Assembly (NCBI GenBank): GCA_025353105.1
Contig: JANXRG010000004.1
Location: 1-55,409, forward strand
Direction: 5' to 3'
Source of the DNA: Verrucomicrobiota bacterium
Lineage (GTDB): Bacteria > Verrucomicrobiota > Verrucomicrobiia > Chthoniobacterales > SZAS-18
Length of the DNA stretch: 55,409 bases
Below, piece after piece: positions 37,276 through 46,833 of the stretch. The notes under the pieces are model-generated. The model worked only from the letters and a program-made list of their open reading frames with translations. It was not told the DNA's origin and did not search any database. The position numbers were made by a program, and so were the translations under genes. How positions within the stretch are numbered: position 1 is the stretch's first letter; every line of letters begins with the position of its first letter.

Positions 37276-38683
37276 AGCTGTACCAGTCGGCGTGGAAGAT
37301 GCCGGGCTTGTCAACGCGCTCGAAGGTGTGCGCGCCGAAGAAGTCGCGCTGGGCCTGGAGCAGGTTGGCCGGCAGATTCGCGGAGCGGTAGCTGTCGAAG
37401 TAGCTGAGCGCCGAGCTGAACGAGGGCGAAGCGACGCCGTATTCGATTGCGGTCTGCACCGCCTTGCGCCAGCCGGGCTGCGTGCGTTGCAGGGCGTCGG
37501 CGAAGAACGGATCGAGCATGAGGTTTTTCAGGCCCGGATTCTTGCGGTAAGCCTCGGTGATGCGGTTGAGGAACCGCGCGCGGATGATGCAACCGCCGCG
37601 CCAGATGGAAGCGATATCGCCGAAGTTCAGGCCCCAGTTGTAAAGCTCGCTGGCGTGACCGAGCTGCACCATGCCCTGCGCGTAGCTCATGATCTTGCTC
37701 GCGTAGAGCGCATCACGCACGGCGGCGATCAGCGCGGCGCGATCGCCGGTGTACGGTTTCGTCTCCGGGCCTTTCAACACCTTGCTGGCGGCGACGCGCT
37801 CGTCCTTCAGCGAGGAGAGGATGCGGGCATCCACCGCACTGCCGATGACGCTGAGCGGAACACCCATCTCGACGGCGTGACCAACCGTCCATTTGCCGGT
37901 CCCCTTCTGGCCCGCCTTGTCGAGCACGATGTCGACGATGGGCTTGCCGGTCTCGGGATCCTTGCGCTTGAAAATCTTCGAGGTGATCTCAATGAGAAAG
38001 CTGTCGAGATCGGTCTTGTTCCACTCGGTGAAGATCTCCGCAAACTCGTCGGCGGTCGGATTCAGCGCGGCCTTGAGAATGGCGTACGCCTCGCAGATGA
38101 GCTGCATGTCGCCGTACTCGATGCCGTTGTGGGCCATCTTCACGTAATGGCCCGCGCCATCCGGACCCATGTGGCGGCAGCAGGGCTCACCTTCGACCAC
38201 CGCGGCGATCTTCTGGTAGATCGGCGCGAGCGCCTGCCAGCCTTCCTTCGAGCCTCCGGGCATGATGGACGGCCCTTTGAGAGCGCCTTCTTCTCCACCG
38301 CTGACCCCGACGCCAAAATAGTGAATGCCCTTTTCCTTGAGGGCCTTCTCGCGGCGCTGCGTGTCGGTCCAAAGCGAATTACCGCCGTCGATGATGATAT
38401 CGCCAGCTTCAAAAAGCGGGGCGAGCTGGGCGATGACGGCATCGACCGGGGCGCCGGCCTTGACCATGATCTGCGCCTTGCGCGGGCGTTTGAGCGAGCC
38501 GACGAATTCCTCGAGGGTTTTGGCGAAGACGAAGTTCTTTCCCTTGCCGCGGCCGGCTTCAAATTTCTCCACGACCTCGACGGATCGATTGAAGACGGCA
38601 ACGTTGAAGCCCTTGCTTTCCATGTTGAGAACGAGGTTTTCGCCCATGACGGCGAGTCCGATAAGGCCAATGTCAGCTTGCAT
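37274..38683 (-). CDS. gnd: 6-phosphogluconate dehydrogenase (decarboxylating)
   Basis: 469 residues, full length. Oxidative pentose-phosphate pathway enzyme converting 6-phosphogluconate and NADP+ to ribulose-5-phosphate, CO2 and NADPH. The Rossmann motif [13 protein letters not shown] is at the N-terminus, the substrate signature DGGNSLW near 101-107, GGEEGA near 128-133, and the catalytic Lys region [15 protein letters not shown] near 181-195. The C-terminal HADW is typical. A GGAG Shine-Dalgarno lies about 7 nt before the ATG. The stop codon sits inside the right end of the repeat element. Confidence 0.97.
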   Translation of the reverse strand: MQADIGLIGLAVMGENLVLNMESKGFNVAVFNRSVEVVEKFEAGRGKGKNFVFAKTLEEFVGSLKRPRKAQIMVKAGAPVDAVIAQLAPLFEAGDIIIDGGNSLWTDTQRREKALKEKGIHYFGVGVSGGEEGALKGPSIMPGGSKEGWQALAPIYQKIAAVVEGEPCCRHMGPDGAGHYVKMAHNGIEYGDMQLICEAYAILKAALNPTADEFAEIFTEWNKTDLDSFLIEITSKIFKRKDPETGKPIVDIVLDKAGQKGTGKWTVGHAVEMGVPLSVIGSAVDARILSSLKDERVAASKVLKGPETKPYTGDRAALIAAVRDALYASKIMSYAQGMVQLGHASELYNWGLNFGDIASIWRGGCIIRARFLNRITEAYRKNPGLKNLMLDPFFADALQRTQPGWRKAVQTAIEYGVASPSFSSALSYFDSYRSANLPANLLQAQRDFFGAHTFERVDKPGIFHADWYS

Positions 38684-38747
38684 AGAAGGTCTCCAAATAG
38701 GTGGGTTTCGGGGTTGAGCGTGCGAGCCTAGCAGCTATGGATTTCGA

Positions 38748-39161
38748 ATGGCAATCTCGATTTGGGAATTTGCGCTGCTGGAATCGCCCCTGGTTATGCC
38801 GCCTTCGTGCGCGGACCCCGCCGATGCGGGCGCGATTGTCGATTTTCTGGGCGTGGTGCGCGACACCGAGGGCGCGGACCCCATCGCGGGAATCGATTAC
38901 GAATGGCATCCGCAGATGGCGCTGCGCCAGCTGGAACGCATCGGAAAAGACGCAGCGCAGCGTTTCCCGCTGCTCCCGGGGTGCGTGCTGCACCACCGGG
39001 TGGGTTTTGTCCCGGCGGGCGAGGCGTCCCTGGGATTGCGCGTTCGCTGCGCCCACCGCGGTCCCGCGCTCGCCGCCACGGGCTGGTTGATTGAGCGTCT
39101 GAAGCAGGTGGTTCCCATCTGGAAACATCCCCGACCGCGTCAGGATTCTGCGCTCGGATAG
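38748..39161 (+). CDS. moaE: Molybdopterin synthase catalytic subunit MoaE
   Basis: 137 residues. Transfers sulfur from MoaD-thiocarboxylate to precursor Z in molybdenum cofactor synthesis. The family signature is visible: GAIVDFLGVVRDTE, the IDYEWHPQMALRQLERI helix, HHRVGFVPAGEASLGLRV, and the C-terminal ERLKQVVPIWKHP containing the active-site Lys. It is divergent from gnd with 64 bp between the starts. No moaD or other moa gene is close. Confidence 0.88.
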   Translation: MAISIWEFALLESPLVMPPSCADPADAGAIVDFLGVVRDTEGADPIAGIDYEWHPQMALRQLERIGKDAAQRFPLLPGCVLHHRVGFVPAGEASLGLRVRCAHRGPALAATGWLIERLKQVVPIWKHPRPRQDSALG

Positions 39162-39249
39162 ATTTTGTCGCTCGACGGCACGCGGGTTTTGCGCTGATAG
39201 GGAAGTTGCCGAAACGCGATTTCCCTCCGGGTCGCGAAGCGGAAGCGAT

Positions 39250-39831
39250 ATGAATCTCCCCAACCGGCTCACCGTGGCGCGGCTGCTTCTCACGCTCTGC
39301 TTTGTGGTCGTGCTGAGCCTGGAGTTTCCGTATCACCACACCGTGGCCTTCGCGATCTTCGTGCTCGCGACGCTGACGGATTATTTCGATGGCGAAATTG
39401 CCCGTCGCTACAATCTGGTCACCAACTTCGGGATATTGATGGATCCGCTCATCGACAAGATCATGGTCGCGGCCGCGTTCATCACGCTCATCCCCCGCGG
39501 CGTCATGCCTTCGTGGGTGGCCATCGTCGTGATCGTCCGGGAGTTTCTGATCACGGGATTGCGCCTGCTGGCCGCGGAAAAAGGCCAGGTCCTGCCGGCC
39601 GAAAATCTGGGCAAACACAAGACGTCATGGCAAATCGCCACGATTCTCTATTTCCTGCTCTTCCTCTCGTCCCAGGAGATCTTCGGGCGCATGGAGGGCG
39701 CGACCGCCCAAGTCTGGCTGACGGCCCTGTACTATGGCGGACTCGTGATGATTGCGGTGACCGTCACTCTGACGCTTTTCTCCGGCTTTCGGTACCTCTG
39801 GAAGCATTGGGCGCTCGTCGGCGGGACGTGA
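39250..39831 (+). CDS. pgsA: CDP-diacylglycerol--glycerol-3-phosphate 3-phosphatidyltransferase
   Basis: 193 residues. Integral membrane CDP-alcohol phosphotransferase that commits CDP-diacylglycerol to phosphatidylglycerol synthesis. The CAP motif D-x2-DG-x2-AR-x8-G-x3-D-x3-D is complete, beginning at the Asp of TDYFDGEIARR and ending in ILMDPLID. The N-terminus MNLPNRLTVARLLL is also typical. Hydrophobic helices fill the rest. It is convergent with the exopolysaccharide cluster (28 bp between stops). Confidence 0.93.
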   Translation: MNLPNRLTVARLLLTLCFVVVLSLEFPYHHTVAFAIFVLATLTDYFDGEIARRYNLVTNFGILMDPLIDKIMVAAAFITLIPRGVMPSWVAIVVIVREFLITGLRLLAAEKGQVLPAENLGKHKTSWQIATILYFLLFLSSQEIFGRMEGATAQVWLTALYYGGLVMIAVTVTLTLFSGFRYLWKHWALVGGT

Positions 39832-39859
39832 TTTCGTCCGGACCGCGAGGCGCGATTGC

Positions 39860-40429
39860 TCACCAGAAACTTTCCTGCACCTCGATGATATCGCCCGGCT
39901 GGAGGCGGACATCGAGGTTGGGATTTCTTCGGACTTCCTTGCAATTCACCATGATGACCTGGCCGGCGCGGAGCACGCGCACCTTCGCCTGGTTCGCAAA
40001 TTCGTTGAAACCGCCCGCGGCGTTCACGGCCGAAAGCACGGTCAAGTCCGCGCTGTACGCGACCCGCTGGGGCGCCTTGACCGCTCCGCCCACACTGACC
40101 TGGCGCGCCTGCGCCGCGACGATGATATTGATCGTGGGGTTCGTGTAAATTTCGCGCGCGCGATAAGTTCGCTCGATCAGACTCTTGGCCTGACCGGCCG
40201 ACAATCCACCAACTGACACTTCGCCGATATGCGGTAGGTTGAGCCGGCCGCTGCCATCCACGCTGTAGGTGCTGTTGAAGAGACTGGCTTCGTCGCCCGG
40301 CACGCCCCCAATGCGCAGTTCGATGGTTTCGCCAGGGCGAAGCAGCGTGTCACTTTGCGCAAGCGACGTCGTTGCGAACGCGAGGCCGCAAGCAGCGAGC
40401 GCCAACGGCAGGAAGATGAAAGTTTTCAT
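39860..40429 (-). CDS. Polysaccharide export outer-membrane protein (Wza-like)
   Basis: 189 residues from the ATG at 40429. A signal peptide (KTFIFLPLALAACGLAFATTSLA) is followed by a Poly_export domain (DTLLRPGETIELRIGGVPG, then NLPHIGEVSVGGLSAGQAKSLIE) and an SLBB-like segment (VSVGGAVKAPQRVAY through GGFNEFANQAKVRVLR). No lipobox Cys is placed as in classical Wza, and it is much shorter than E. coli Wza. It lies 38 bp after the BY-kinase, with which it would form the envelope-spanning export channel. Confidence 0.88.
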   Translation of the reverse strand: MKTFIFLPLALAACGLAFATTSLAQSDTLLRPGETIELRIGGVPGDEASLFNSTYSVDGSGRLNLPHIGEVSVGGLSAGQAKSLIERTYRAREIYTNPTINIIVAAQARQVSVGGAVKAPQRVAYSADLTVLSAVNAAGGFNEFANQAKVRVLRAGQVIMVNCKEVRRNPNLDVRLQPGDIIEVQESFW

Positions 40430-40467
40430 GGGTCGGCGATCAGTCAAGCCGCGGCGGCGGGAGGCGG

Positions 40468-42660
40468 CTAATAATCATTGGAGGGAGCGCCCGAGCGTCC
40501 GACCGCCGGGGCGGCCTTCGGCGCGGGACGCTTTGGGGCCGGCGCTTCCGCCTCCTTGCCCTTCGGCGTGTAGTAGTGGTAGTAGCTCGTGTAGTAGTAG
40601 TAGTTCGGATCGTGGCGCAAATCGACGTTGTTGAGCACCACGCCCAGAACGGTGCCGCCCACGTTGGTGACCGCCTGTTTCACCCGCTTGAGCATCGCTT
40701 TCGGGAAGCGCCGGTGCTGCACGATGATGATCGACTGATCCACCTCGCTCGAAAGCACGGAGCCATCGCTGACCCCGAGAATGGGCGGCGAATCAAAGAA
40801 GATGATATCGTAGCGCGACTTCAACTCAGCGATCATGTCCGACATCCGTTGCGAGTTGAGAATGCCGACCGCGTCGGCCGGGAGAATGCCGCTGGGAATG
40901 ATGGAAAGATTCTCGATGCCGGTCGGCAGGATCACCTCGTCCAACCCCAAGTTCGTGGTGAGATAATTCGTCAGGCCGACCGCGTTGCTGATCTCGAGCA
41001 GCTTGTGCTGCGTGGGTCGTCGGAGATCCGCGTCGACGATTAAAACGGAATAGCCGCCCTGGGCGCAGGTGTACGCCAGATTGCAGAGCGTCGTTGATTT
41101 TCCTTCGCCCGGTCCTCCGGAGACCATCGAGATGGTGTTCGCGTCGGCGCTCTTGCGGTTGAACTCGATGTTCGTGCGCAGGATGCGGTACGCCTCCGCG
41201 TCGGCGATGTCCGGCGGGTTCTTGTGCAGGAGCCGAATGTTCTTGGGCACGACGGCGAGCACCGGCACGCCGAGGAGGCTCTCGACGTCGTCCATCGTCT
41301 TGATGCTGGTGTCGAGGTACTCGATCAGGAAGGCGAGGCCGACGCCGACGATGAGGCCGACGAGCGTGCCGAGCACCATGTTGAGCAGGACCTTTGGGCT
41401 GTAGGGGATCGAGGCGGCCTCCGCCTTTTCCCAAATCACCGCCGGCACCTGCGGCATATTTCGTTCGATGGACTCGCTCGAGTATTTCTGTTCCGCCGTC
41501 CCGAGGACCGTCTTGGCGCGGATGAGTTCCTCCTTCAGCTCGAAATAATCCGTGCTCCCTTGCCGCAGCGAGCGTTGATCGTCGCGGAGGTTCTGCACCT
41601 GTCGGCCGAGATTTTCGTTCGTCGTCCCGGAAATGTTGCGCTTGATCTCCAGCGAGCGGCGGACGCTGTCGATTTGCTCCGTGAGTTGCCTCGCGTACAC
41701 GTCCTTCTGCGCGCGGAGTGATTTCATCTTCGGGTGCTGGCGGCCCAGTCCGGAGTTCATCATCCCGGCCTCGCTGGCCACGGCCTCCTGGTAAAGCGGG
41801 AAGACCTTCAAGATGGTCGGATCATTGATTTCGAGCAGCGGAATCGCGCGCAGGAGCTCGTCACCCTTGAGCTTTTCAATCTGCCCCAGCTGGCTGTTGA
41901 GCGCGGCGAGTTGGGTGGTCGACTTGCTGAACTCCTCCTCCTTCGAGGCCACCACCTGCTTGCGCGGATCCTCGACGCCAATCGTGCGGTCGTTCTCGTT
42001 GTCGACGATTGTTGGATCGTCCTTCCGCATCTTCGCGAGCTTCGCCGTGAGTTCGGAAACCTTGGTGCGCTGCGCCTCGAGCTGGCTGTTCAACTGAAAA
42101 AGCGATGAACTGGTGAGCTCCTGTTTCTGCTCCCGCTTCTTGGTCTGGTAGCTTTCGGCCACCGCGTTGACGATCGTCGCGGCGGCCACCGGATCGGTGT
42201 ACGTGACACTCAGATCGAGCACCTCGGTGTTCCGGACCTGTTTGAGGCTCAAAAGATTGCGCAGCTTGAAGTAGGCGAGCTCCTTCGTGATCGTCGTCCC
42301 GGCGTCGCTGCCGAAACGATTGACGAGCTTGAGCTTGTCGATCACCGGGTAGAGCACCTCCTTGCGCTGCATGATCTCAAACTGCGTCGGCGCGAAGCGG
42401 GGATCGAGGCCGCCGGCCCGGTTCTGTTCGAACACCCGCATGTTCTCCGACTCGTACTTCAGCTCCATCGAGACGGTCGACCGATACTGCCGCGGCATGA
42501 AATAGGTCGTGACGCCGGTCGTCAGCAGGACGAGCAGGAAGGCGAGCACCACGATGCCCAAGCGGACCCGGATAACGCGCCAATAGTCGAGCGCGTGCAG
42601 TTTGACCTCGCTCGCCGCATCGGGGGCGGAGGTGTGGACTTCGGAATTACGAATCGCCAT
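40468..42660 (-). CDS. Wzc-like chain-length regulator / BY-kinase
   Basis: 730 residues. N-terminal Wzz domain with TM1 (about 34-54), a long periplasmic coiled coil (about 160-415) and TM2 (about 424-446), then a cytoplasmic bacterial tyrosine kinase: Walker A SGGPGEGKST at 514-523, Walker A' VLIVDADLRRP at 539-549 and Walker B IIFFDSPP. The C-terminal tail carries a Tyr cluster (NYYYYTSYYHYY, eight Tyr) for autophosphorylation, then a Pro/Lys/Ala-rich end. It controls chain length and export of exopolysaccharide together with the Wza-like partner. Confidence 0.95.
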   Translation of the reverse strand: MAIRNSEVHTSAPDAASEVKLHALDYWRVIRVRLGIVVLAFLLVLLTTGVTTYFMPRQYRSTVSMELKYESENMRVFEQNRAGGLDPRFAPTQFEIMQRKEVLYPVIDKLKLVNRFGSDAGTTITKELAYFKLRNLLSLKQVRNTEVLDLSVTYTDPVAAATIVNAVAESYQTKKREQKQELTSSSLFQLNSQLEAQRTKVSELTAKLAKMRKDDPTIVDNENDRTIGVEDPRKQVVASKEEEFSKSTTQLAALNSQLGQIEKLKGDELLRAIPLLEINDPTILKVFPLYQEAVASEAGMMNSGLGRQHPKMKSLRAQKDVYARQLTEQIDSVRRSLEIKRNISGTTNENLGRQVQNLRDDQRSLRQGSTDYFELKEELIRAKTVLGTAEQKYSSESIERNMPQVPAVIWEKAEAASIPYSPKVLLNMVLGTLVGLIVGVGLAFLIEYLDTSIKTMDDVESLLGVPVLAVVPKNIRLLHKNPPDIADAEAYRILRTNIEFNRKSADANTISMVSGGPGEGKSTTLCNLAYTCAQGGYSVLIVDADLRRPTQHKLLEISNAVGLTNYLTTNLGLDEVILPTGIENLSIIPSGILPADAVGILNSQRMSDMIAELKSRYDIIFFDSPPILGVSDGSVLSSEVDQSIIIVQHRRFPKAMLKRVKQAVTNVGGTVLGVVLNNVDLRHDPNYYYYTSYYHYYTPKGKEAEAPAPKRPAPKAAPAVGRSGAPSNDY

Positions 42661-42713
42661 AGAAAGCCGGCGCGGTCAGCTCAACATCGAACCAGAACCT
42701 GCGGCCCTCCTCC

Positions 42714-43943
42714 TTAGAACTGAAAGCGAACTCCCGCAAATACGCGATTGCGATTGTAGCTGCGACCCAGCAGCGGTGAATCGACGAACGTATAGAGGTA
42801 TCCGACGTCGATGGAGAAGTTCCGATTGATCGCGTAGCGAGCGCCGACGGCGGTATCAAAGATGTTGTCCGAGAACCGTCCTGGATTCAGCAGCGGCTGC
42901 GACGGGTCGCCCGTGTAGTAGGCATTCGTGTAATAGAACGACCCGGAGAGGCTGATCCGCGGCGTCAATTGGTGCCGGATGTTGACCCCCATCCGAAAAC
43001 CCTGCCGATAGAGTGTGCCCGCGACGTCCGTCTGCTCGACGCCGTAACGCAGAATGAACGCGATGTTCGAATATTTCTGGTAGTCGTAGCTCATCGAGCC
43101 CTCGAAATACGGCGAGGCGACGGTGGTGCGATTGGAATTGCTGTAATCCGCGAACTGCGCGCCGCCGCGCAGGCTCAGCTTCAGGCGCGGGCTAAGACTC
43201 GCATCCAAGCCGCCAATCACGTAATTCGAGGTCGAATCGAGCCGGTTGAAATTCAGATAATCGATGTACGAAAACCGATATTCCCCGACCAGGGTCACGG
43301 TTGGCTGGATCAAATAACGCAATTCCTCGCTGAAATAATACTCCACCCGGTTCTGCCCGGTCTTGTAGGGCTCTTCCTCGTACAGCACGATGATCGGGAC
43401 AAAGCTGGTGATGGTGGAGAAGCGCGACGTGAACTGGTAACCGAGCGCGACCCGGTTGGCGCTGTAAAAATAGTTCCCGGCCACGCGGGAATTGAGTCCG
43501 ACGATTGTGTACTCCGGCTGAGTGCCGTAGACGTTTGCCGTGCTGATCGCGAGGCTCATCCGCGGGCTGATCTTGTACGTCCAGGCGATGTTGAATTTCG
43601 CGTTGACCTGAAATTCCTGCGTGTTCGGAGCGGGATCGAAGTAAAAGACGAAATTCACCCCGGCGCCGATGGTCAAAGTCGAACGCGGGCTCGAGGCCGT
43701 GTAGGCGATATTGATGGCCAGGTTGAAGAAACCGCTGCTGTGCGGATTGAAGTAGGTCGTGTTGACGTTTGAATCGTAGCCAACCCGGAGGTCCGTCGTG
43801 ATCAGGAACGGGCGTCTTTCGAATTTCCCGGCACCGAAATCCGTCGCGCTGTAGTCGGACCCGCCCTGGCCAAACATCCCCGGCACGGCCGCCAGCGAGA
43901 GGGTTGCGATAAGCGCTAGACGAAGAACTGGAAATCTATTCAT
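42714..43943 (-). CDS. Outer-membrane beta-barrel protein of the exopolysaccharide cluster
   Basis: 409 residues from the ATG at 43943. A signal peptide (LRLALIATLSLAAVPGMFG) precedes alternating amphipathic beta strands to the end, many with aromatic girdle residues, and a C-terminal Phe (RVFAGVRFQF), the usual outer-membrane barrel signature. It matches the putative outer-membrane barrel proteins that often accompany Wza/Wzc genes. It starts downstream of the Wzy-like gene and 53 bp before the BY-kinase. It may help polymer secretion. The stretch 43944-44155 upstream holds no gene I can support; its strand suggests it contains this operon's internal promoter. Confidence 0.85.
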   Translation of the reverse strand: MNRFPVLRLALIATLSLAAVPGMFGQGGSDYSATDFGAGKFERRPFLITTDLRVGYDSNVNTTYFNPHSSGFFNLAINIAYTASSPRSTLTIGAGVNFVFYFDPAPNTQEFQVNAKFNIAWTYKISPRMSLAISTANVYGTQPEYTIVGLNSRVAGNYFYSANRVALGYQFTSRFSTITSFVPIIVLYEEEPYKTGQNRVEYYFSEELRYLIQPTVTLVGEYRFSYIDYLNFNRLDSTSNYVIGGLDASLSPRLKLSLRGGAQFADYSNSNRTTVASPYFEGSMSYDYQKYSNIAFILRYGVEQTDVAGTLYRQGFRMGVNIRHQLTPRISLSGSFYYTNAYYTGDPSQPLLNPGRFSDNIFDTAVGARYAINRNFSIDVGYLYTFVDSPLLGRSYNRNRVFAGVRFQF

Positions 43944-44155
43944 GGTCAGGTGAGAGACGTAAATCAAATTGACCAATCCCCGCCCCGGACGAAACCGGAA
44001 CCAGAAGGCAAATGCCAGGAGGATTGACGTTTTTCTACTTGGTCGCGACATTATCGGCAGGCCCAAAGCCGGGCAATACCTATTTTCACAGATTCAAGAG
44101 GCACCAAACGCCGGCTTGCCGGGGATTGGCGGGCGGCCTTCCGATCGAATTTGTC

Positions 44156-46003
44156 CTACGGCGCACGTCCCTCCAGTTGAAGCAGATTGGCCTTCGCGTC
44201 GGGATTCCCGCTGAGTTCGACCGCGCGCCGGTAAGCGGCGATGGCGAGTTCGGTCTTGCCAAGCGTCCGCAGATGATGACCGTAATAAGTCTGGAGGGCA
44301 CCGTTGTTCGGATCCCAGGCCAACGCCGATGCAAACGCCGCATCGGCCTCATCCACCCGGCCAAGCATGGAGAGCGTCCAAGCCAGCTTGAGCCACGCGC
44401 GTGCGTCCTCGGGGAACAGGGCCAGCGCCTCGCGATAGGGTGCCACCGCCGCGTCCGCGAAGGATCGGGCGATCGCGGGGTTGCGAATGTGCTGGGATTG
44501 TTCCCAGTCACTTTCGGCCAGCGAGAAATACAGGTTGGGATTTTGTTTTTCAAACCCGAGGCCGAGCCTCGCGAGATTCGCGGCCTCGAGCCAGCGGCCG
44601 TCGCGCCGCGCGACGCGTGATTCCTCGGCGTACCACTCGCCGGGCAGCTTGGGGAGGGCAACAACGGCCAGCCCCAGCCCGGCGGCCACGAGCGTCAGCC
44701 GCGGAACCAACTGGCGAAGACCCAACGCGACGGGCCCAGGTGGCGCGTCGATCTCGACGCTGGGATTTGCCAGCATGCCCCCGACCGACGCGAGCAGGAG
44801 GGCGTTGGCGGGAATGTGCAGATTGAAATCCACCACGGAGTGGACGGCGTAAGCGGCGACACTGGAGAGAGCTCCAATGTTCAAGGCCGCCGCATTGCTC
44901 AGGCCCCACGGATGTCGCTCACCGCGGGTGCCCAGCTGGCCAAAAGCTATCAGCCCGGCGCGGCCATGCGCCCAGACAAATAAAAATGCCGCCGCCAGCC
45001 CCGCGAGGCCGAACTCAGCGAGCAGTTGGAGATAGTCATTGTGCGTGTGAATCGGATCCAGTTCGACCCCCGGCGGCCGAAACTTGCGACCGTAATAAAG
45101 ATAGGTGCCCGCGCCGGTGCCGAAAGCGGGACTGATTTTTGCCTGTTCGATCGCGGCCGACCACAACCGCAGGCGGATATTGTCTGCACTTACGATCATC
45201 GCCGCCCGCCGCTCCAGCAGCGTGCTTTGCCGAATCGCGAGCCAGCCGATCCCGACGCTAAACACCAGGATCAGGACGCCCACGACAATGGGTTTGACGG
45301 GAGAAACTTGTCCGACCCGGGACAGCCGGACCAACGTGAGCGCGATGAGCACCAAGACCCCGACCGCAAAGCTGAGGAATCCTCCCCGGCTTCCGCTCAG
45401 CAAAATTCCCGCGAGACAGACCGCCGCGACGTAGGCGGACACCACCCGCCACGTGATCGCCGCGCGTGACCAGATGGCGATCGCGAGCGCGAACAGCGCG
45501 ATCACGTCAAGGTAGCCGGCGAGATGATTGGGACAGATGTAAAATCCGCTCGCGCGACCACGATAGCTCTCCGGCCGCAGGAATCCAAACGGCATCCAAT
45601 CGCCTCCCACGCGAAATTGGTGCGCCCCCACGAGAACGCCGGCCAGTGCCAGCGCGCCGAGTGCCACCATCCATCCGAGGCGCAGGCCCGGAGTCGTCAG
45701 ATGACACGCGAACAGCAGATAGACCGCCGCGCACGCGAAGGCGCTGAACAGGTCCGGCCACGCGAGGTAAGCCACCGGGGAAAGCGCCGCCCGGAGCGCA
45801 ATATATCCAAAAAAGATCACCGCCGAGACAACGGCGAAGCGCTGGGGCGCCACGCTCACCCGGCGGAGGGAATACACCGAGACCGCGGCCGCGAGAGCAA
45901 TGAGGCCGTAGCCGGGCAGCGCAAACAGCAGGCGGGCCCCACCGATGAGCAGATGGACCGCGGCGAAGGCAACAATCAGCAGGACTAGATAAGCAATGCG
46001 CAA
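44156..46003 (-). CDS. O-antigen ligase / Wzy-type polymerase with TPR tail
   Basis: 615 residues from a TTG at 46003 (MRIAYLVLL...); a proper ATG is not near. About 12 transmembrane helices cover residues 1-445, with the Wzy_C features SGSRGGFLSFAVG and the long periplasmic loop ending HTHNDYLQLLAEFGLAG. After residue about 460 come TPR-like helices (NPLYFSLAESDW through AYRRAVEL). Polymerases of this kind join oligosaccharide repeat units on undecaprenyl-PP at the periplasmic face. First gene of the exopolysaccharide group. Confidence 0.85.
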   Translation of the reverse strand: MRIAYLVLLIVAFAAVHLLIGGARLLFALPGYGLIALAAAVSVYSLRRVSVAPQRFAVVSAVIFFGYIALRAALSPVAYLAWPDLFSAFACAAVYLLFACHLTTPGLRLGWMVALGALALAGVLVGAHQFRVGGDWMPFGFLRPESYRGRASGFYICPNHLAGYLDVIALFALAIAIWSRAAITWRVVSAYVAAVCLAGILLSGSRGGFLSFAVGVLVLIALTLVRLSRVGQVSPVKPIVVGVLILVFSVGIGWLAIRQSTLLERRAAMIVSADNIRLRLWSAAIEQAKISPAFGTGAGTYLYYGRKFRPPGVELDPIHTHNDYLQLLAEFGLAGLAAAFLFVWAHGRAGLIAFGQLGTRGERHPWGLSNAAALNIGALSSVAAYAVHSVVDFNLHIPANALLLASVGGMLANPSVEIDAPPGPVALGLRQLVPRLTLVAAGLGLAVVALPKLPGEWYAEESRVARRDGRWLEAANLARLGLGFEKQNPNLYFSLAESDWEQSQHIRNPAIARSFADAAVAPYREALALFPEDARAWLKLAWTLSMLGRVDEADAAFASALAWDPNNGALQTYYGHHLRTLGKTELAIAAYRRAVELSGNPDAKANLLQLEGRAP

Positions 46004-46011
46004 CGGCGGAC

Positions 46012-46045
46012 AAAAAAGCCCTTGCGACCGGTGGGCCGCAAGGGC
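46012..46045 (-). terminator. Rho-independent terminator
   Basis: On the minus strand a 9-bp stem GCCCTTGCG/CGCAAGGGC (46037-46045 with 46018-46026) with a 10-nt loop is followed by six T (46012-46017). It terminates the small secreted-protein gene and separates it from the exopolysaccharide operon. Confidence 0.85.
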
Positions 46046-46070
46046 TGATGTGAAAATTCTCGCAGGACGA

Positions 46071-46631
46071 TCAGCGGTTCTGCGTCGGTGTCACCGGTAC
46101 AAACACGCCGCCGCCCGGAGCGCTGCCCACAAAGCCGGGAGGCACACCCGTGAAACCCGGGCCGGTGAAGCCCGTGCCGGGGTTGAAGAACGGATCCATG
46201 TCGCTTGAGTTTAGCAGCTGCTGCAGTTCCGCCGCGCATCCCGGCGCGATCGAAATCGCCTCGTTCACCAGCGCTTGCGCGCGGTCCGGCGCCGCCTCGA
46301 CGGCGGGCCGCGTCAGCGCGAGGACATCACCCGGGCAATCACGCGCGATCGTCTTGCCGGACGAACTCCTCTTCACGCTCGGGCGCGAGAGCAGCGCGAT
46401 CCGGAGAAGCGGCACAGCCTGATCCGAATTTTTTCGGATGGCGGATTTGAGCGCGGTGGCCAGCACCGGGGTGGGCGCACTAACGATCGTCAATCCCGCG
46501 GGCAGTTCCGCGGCGAGCAAATCCCCGGAAGAGGCGGCAGCCACGGCCGTCATCTCACGAACGCCCCCGAGGCTCAGCACGGCGCAGAGGGCCAAAGCAG
46601 GGGCAACCTGGCGAAGCAGTGTTTGTTTCAT
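46071..46631 (-). CDS. Small secreted protein of unknown function
   Basis: 186 residues from the ATG at 46631. A signal peptide (QTLLRQVAPALALCAVLSLGG) leads to an Ala-rich helical body that resembles a string of short helices (LATALKSAIRKNSDQAVPLLRIAL) with two Cys (CPG, PGCA), and a Gly/Pro/Phe-rich tail (PFFNPGTGFTGPGFTGVPPG). No family recognised. It is monocistronic, bounded downstream by the terminator at 46012-46045, and transcribed toward the exopolysaccharide operon. Confidence 0.7.
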   Translation of the reverse strand: MKQTLLRQVAPALALCAVLSLGGVREMTAVAAASSGDLLAAELPAGLTIVSAPTPVLATALKSAIRKNSDQAVPLLRIALLSRPSVKRSSSGKTIARDCPGDVLALTRPAVEAAPDRAQALVNEAISIAPGCAAELQQLLNSSDMDPFFNPGTGFTGPGFTGVPPGFVGSAPGGGVFVPVTPTQNR

Positions 46632-46671
46632 GGTGGAATGGACCAACGATGGGTGCGGCAAATCGGTGAAT

Positions 46672-46745
46672 TGGAGCGGGCAGCGGGAATCGAACCCGCA
46701 TTGCCAGCTTGGAAGGCTGGCGCTTTACCACTAAGCTATGCCCGC
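46672..46745 (-). tRNA. tRNA-Gly (anticodon UCC)
   Basis: On the minus strand a complete cloverleaf starts GCGGGCATAGCTTAGTGGTA at 46745. Acceptor arms GCGGGCA (46745-46739) and TGCCCGC (46682-46676) pair, the anticodon loop is CTTCCAA within CCAGC/GCTGG, and the T arm is GCGGG/CCCGC. The discriminator T is followed by an encoded CCA (46674-46672). This reads GGA and GGG codons. Confidence 0.95.
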
Positions 46746-46833
46746 GTTGGCGGAACAATGTCAATCATCTTCCGTCCCGCCAAGTGATTTTTTGACGACC
46801 CTTCGCCCGGCCCAGCCCGGCCCGGCCGCGGGG

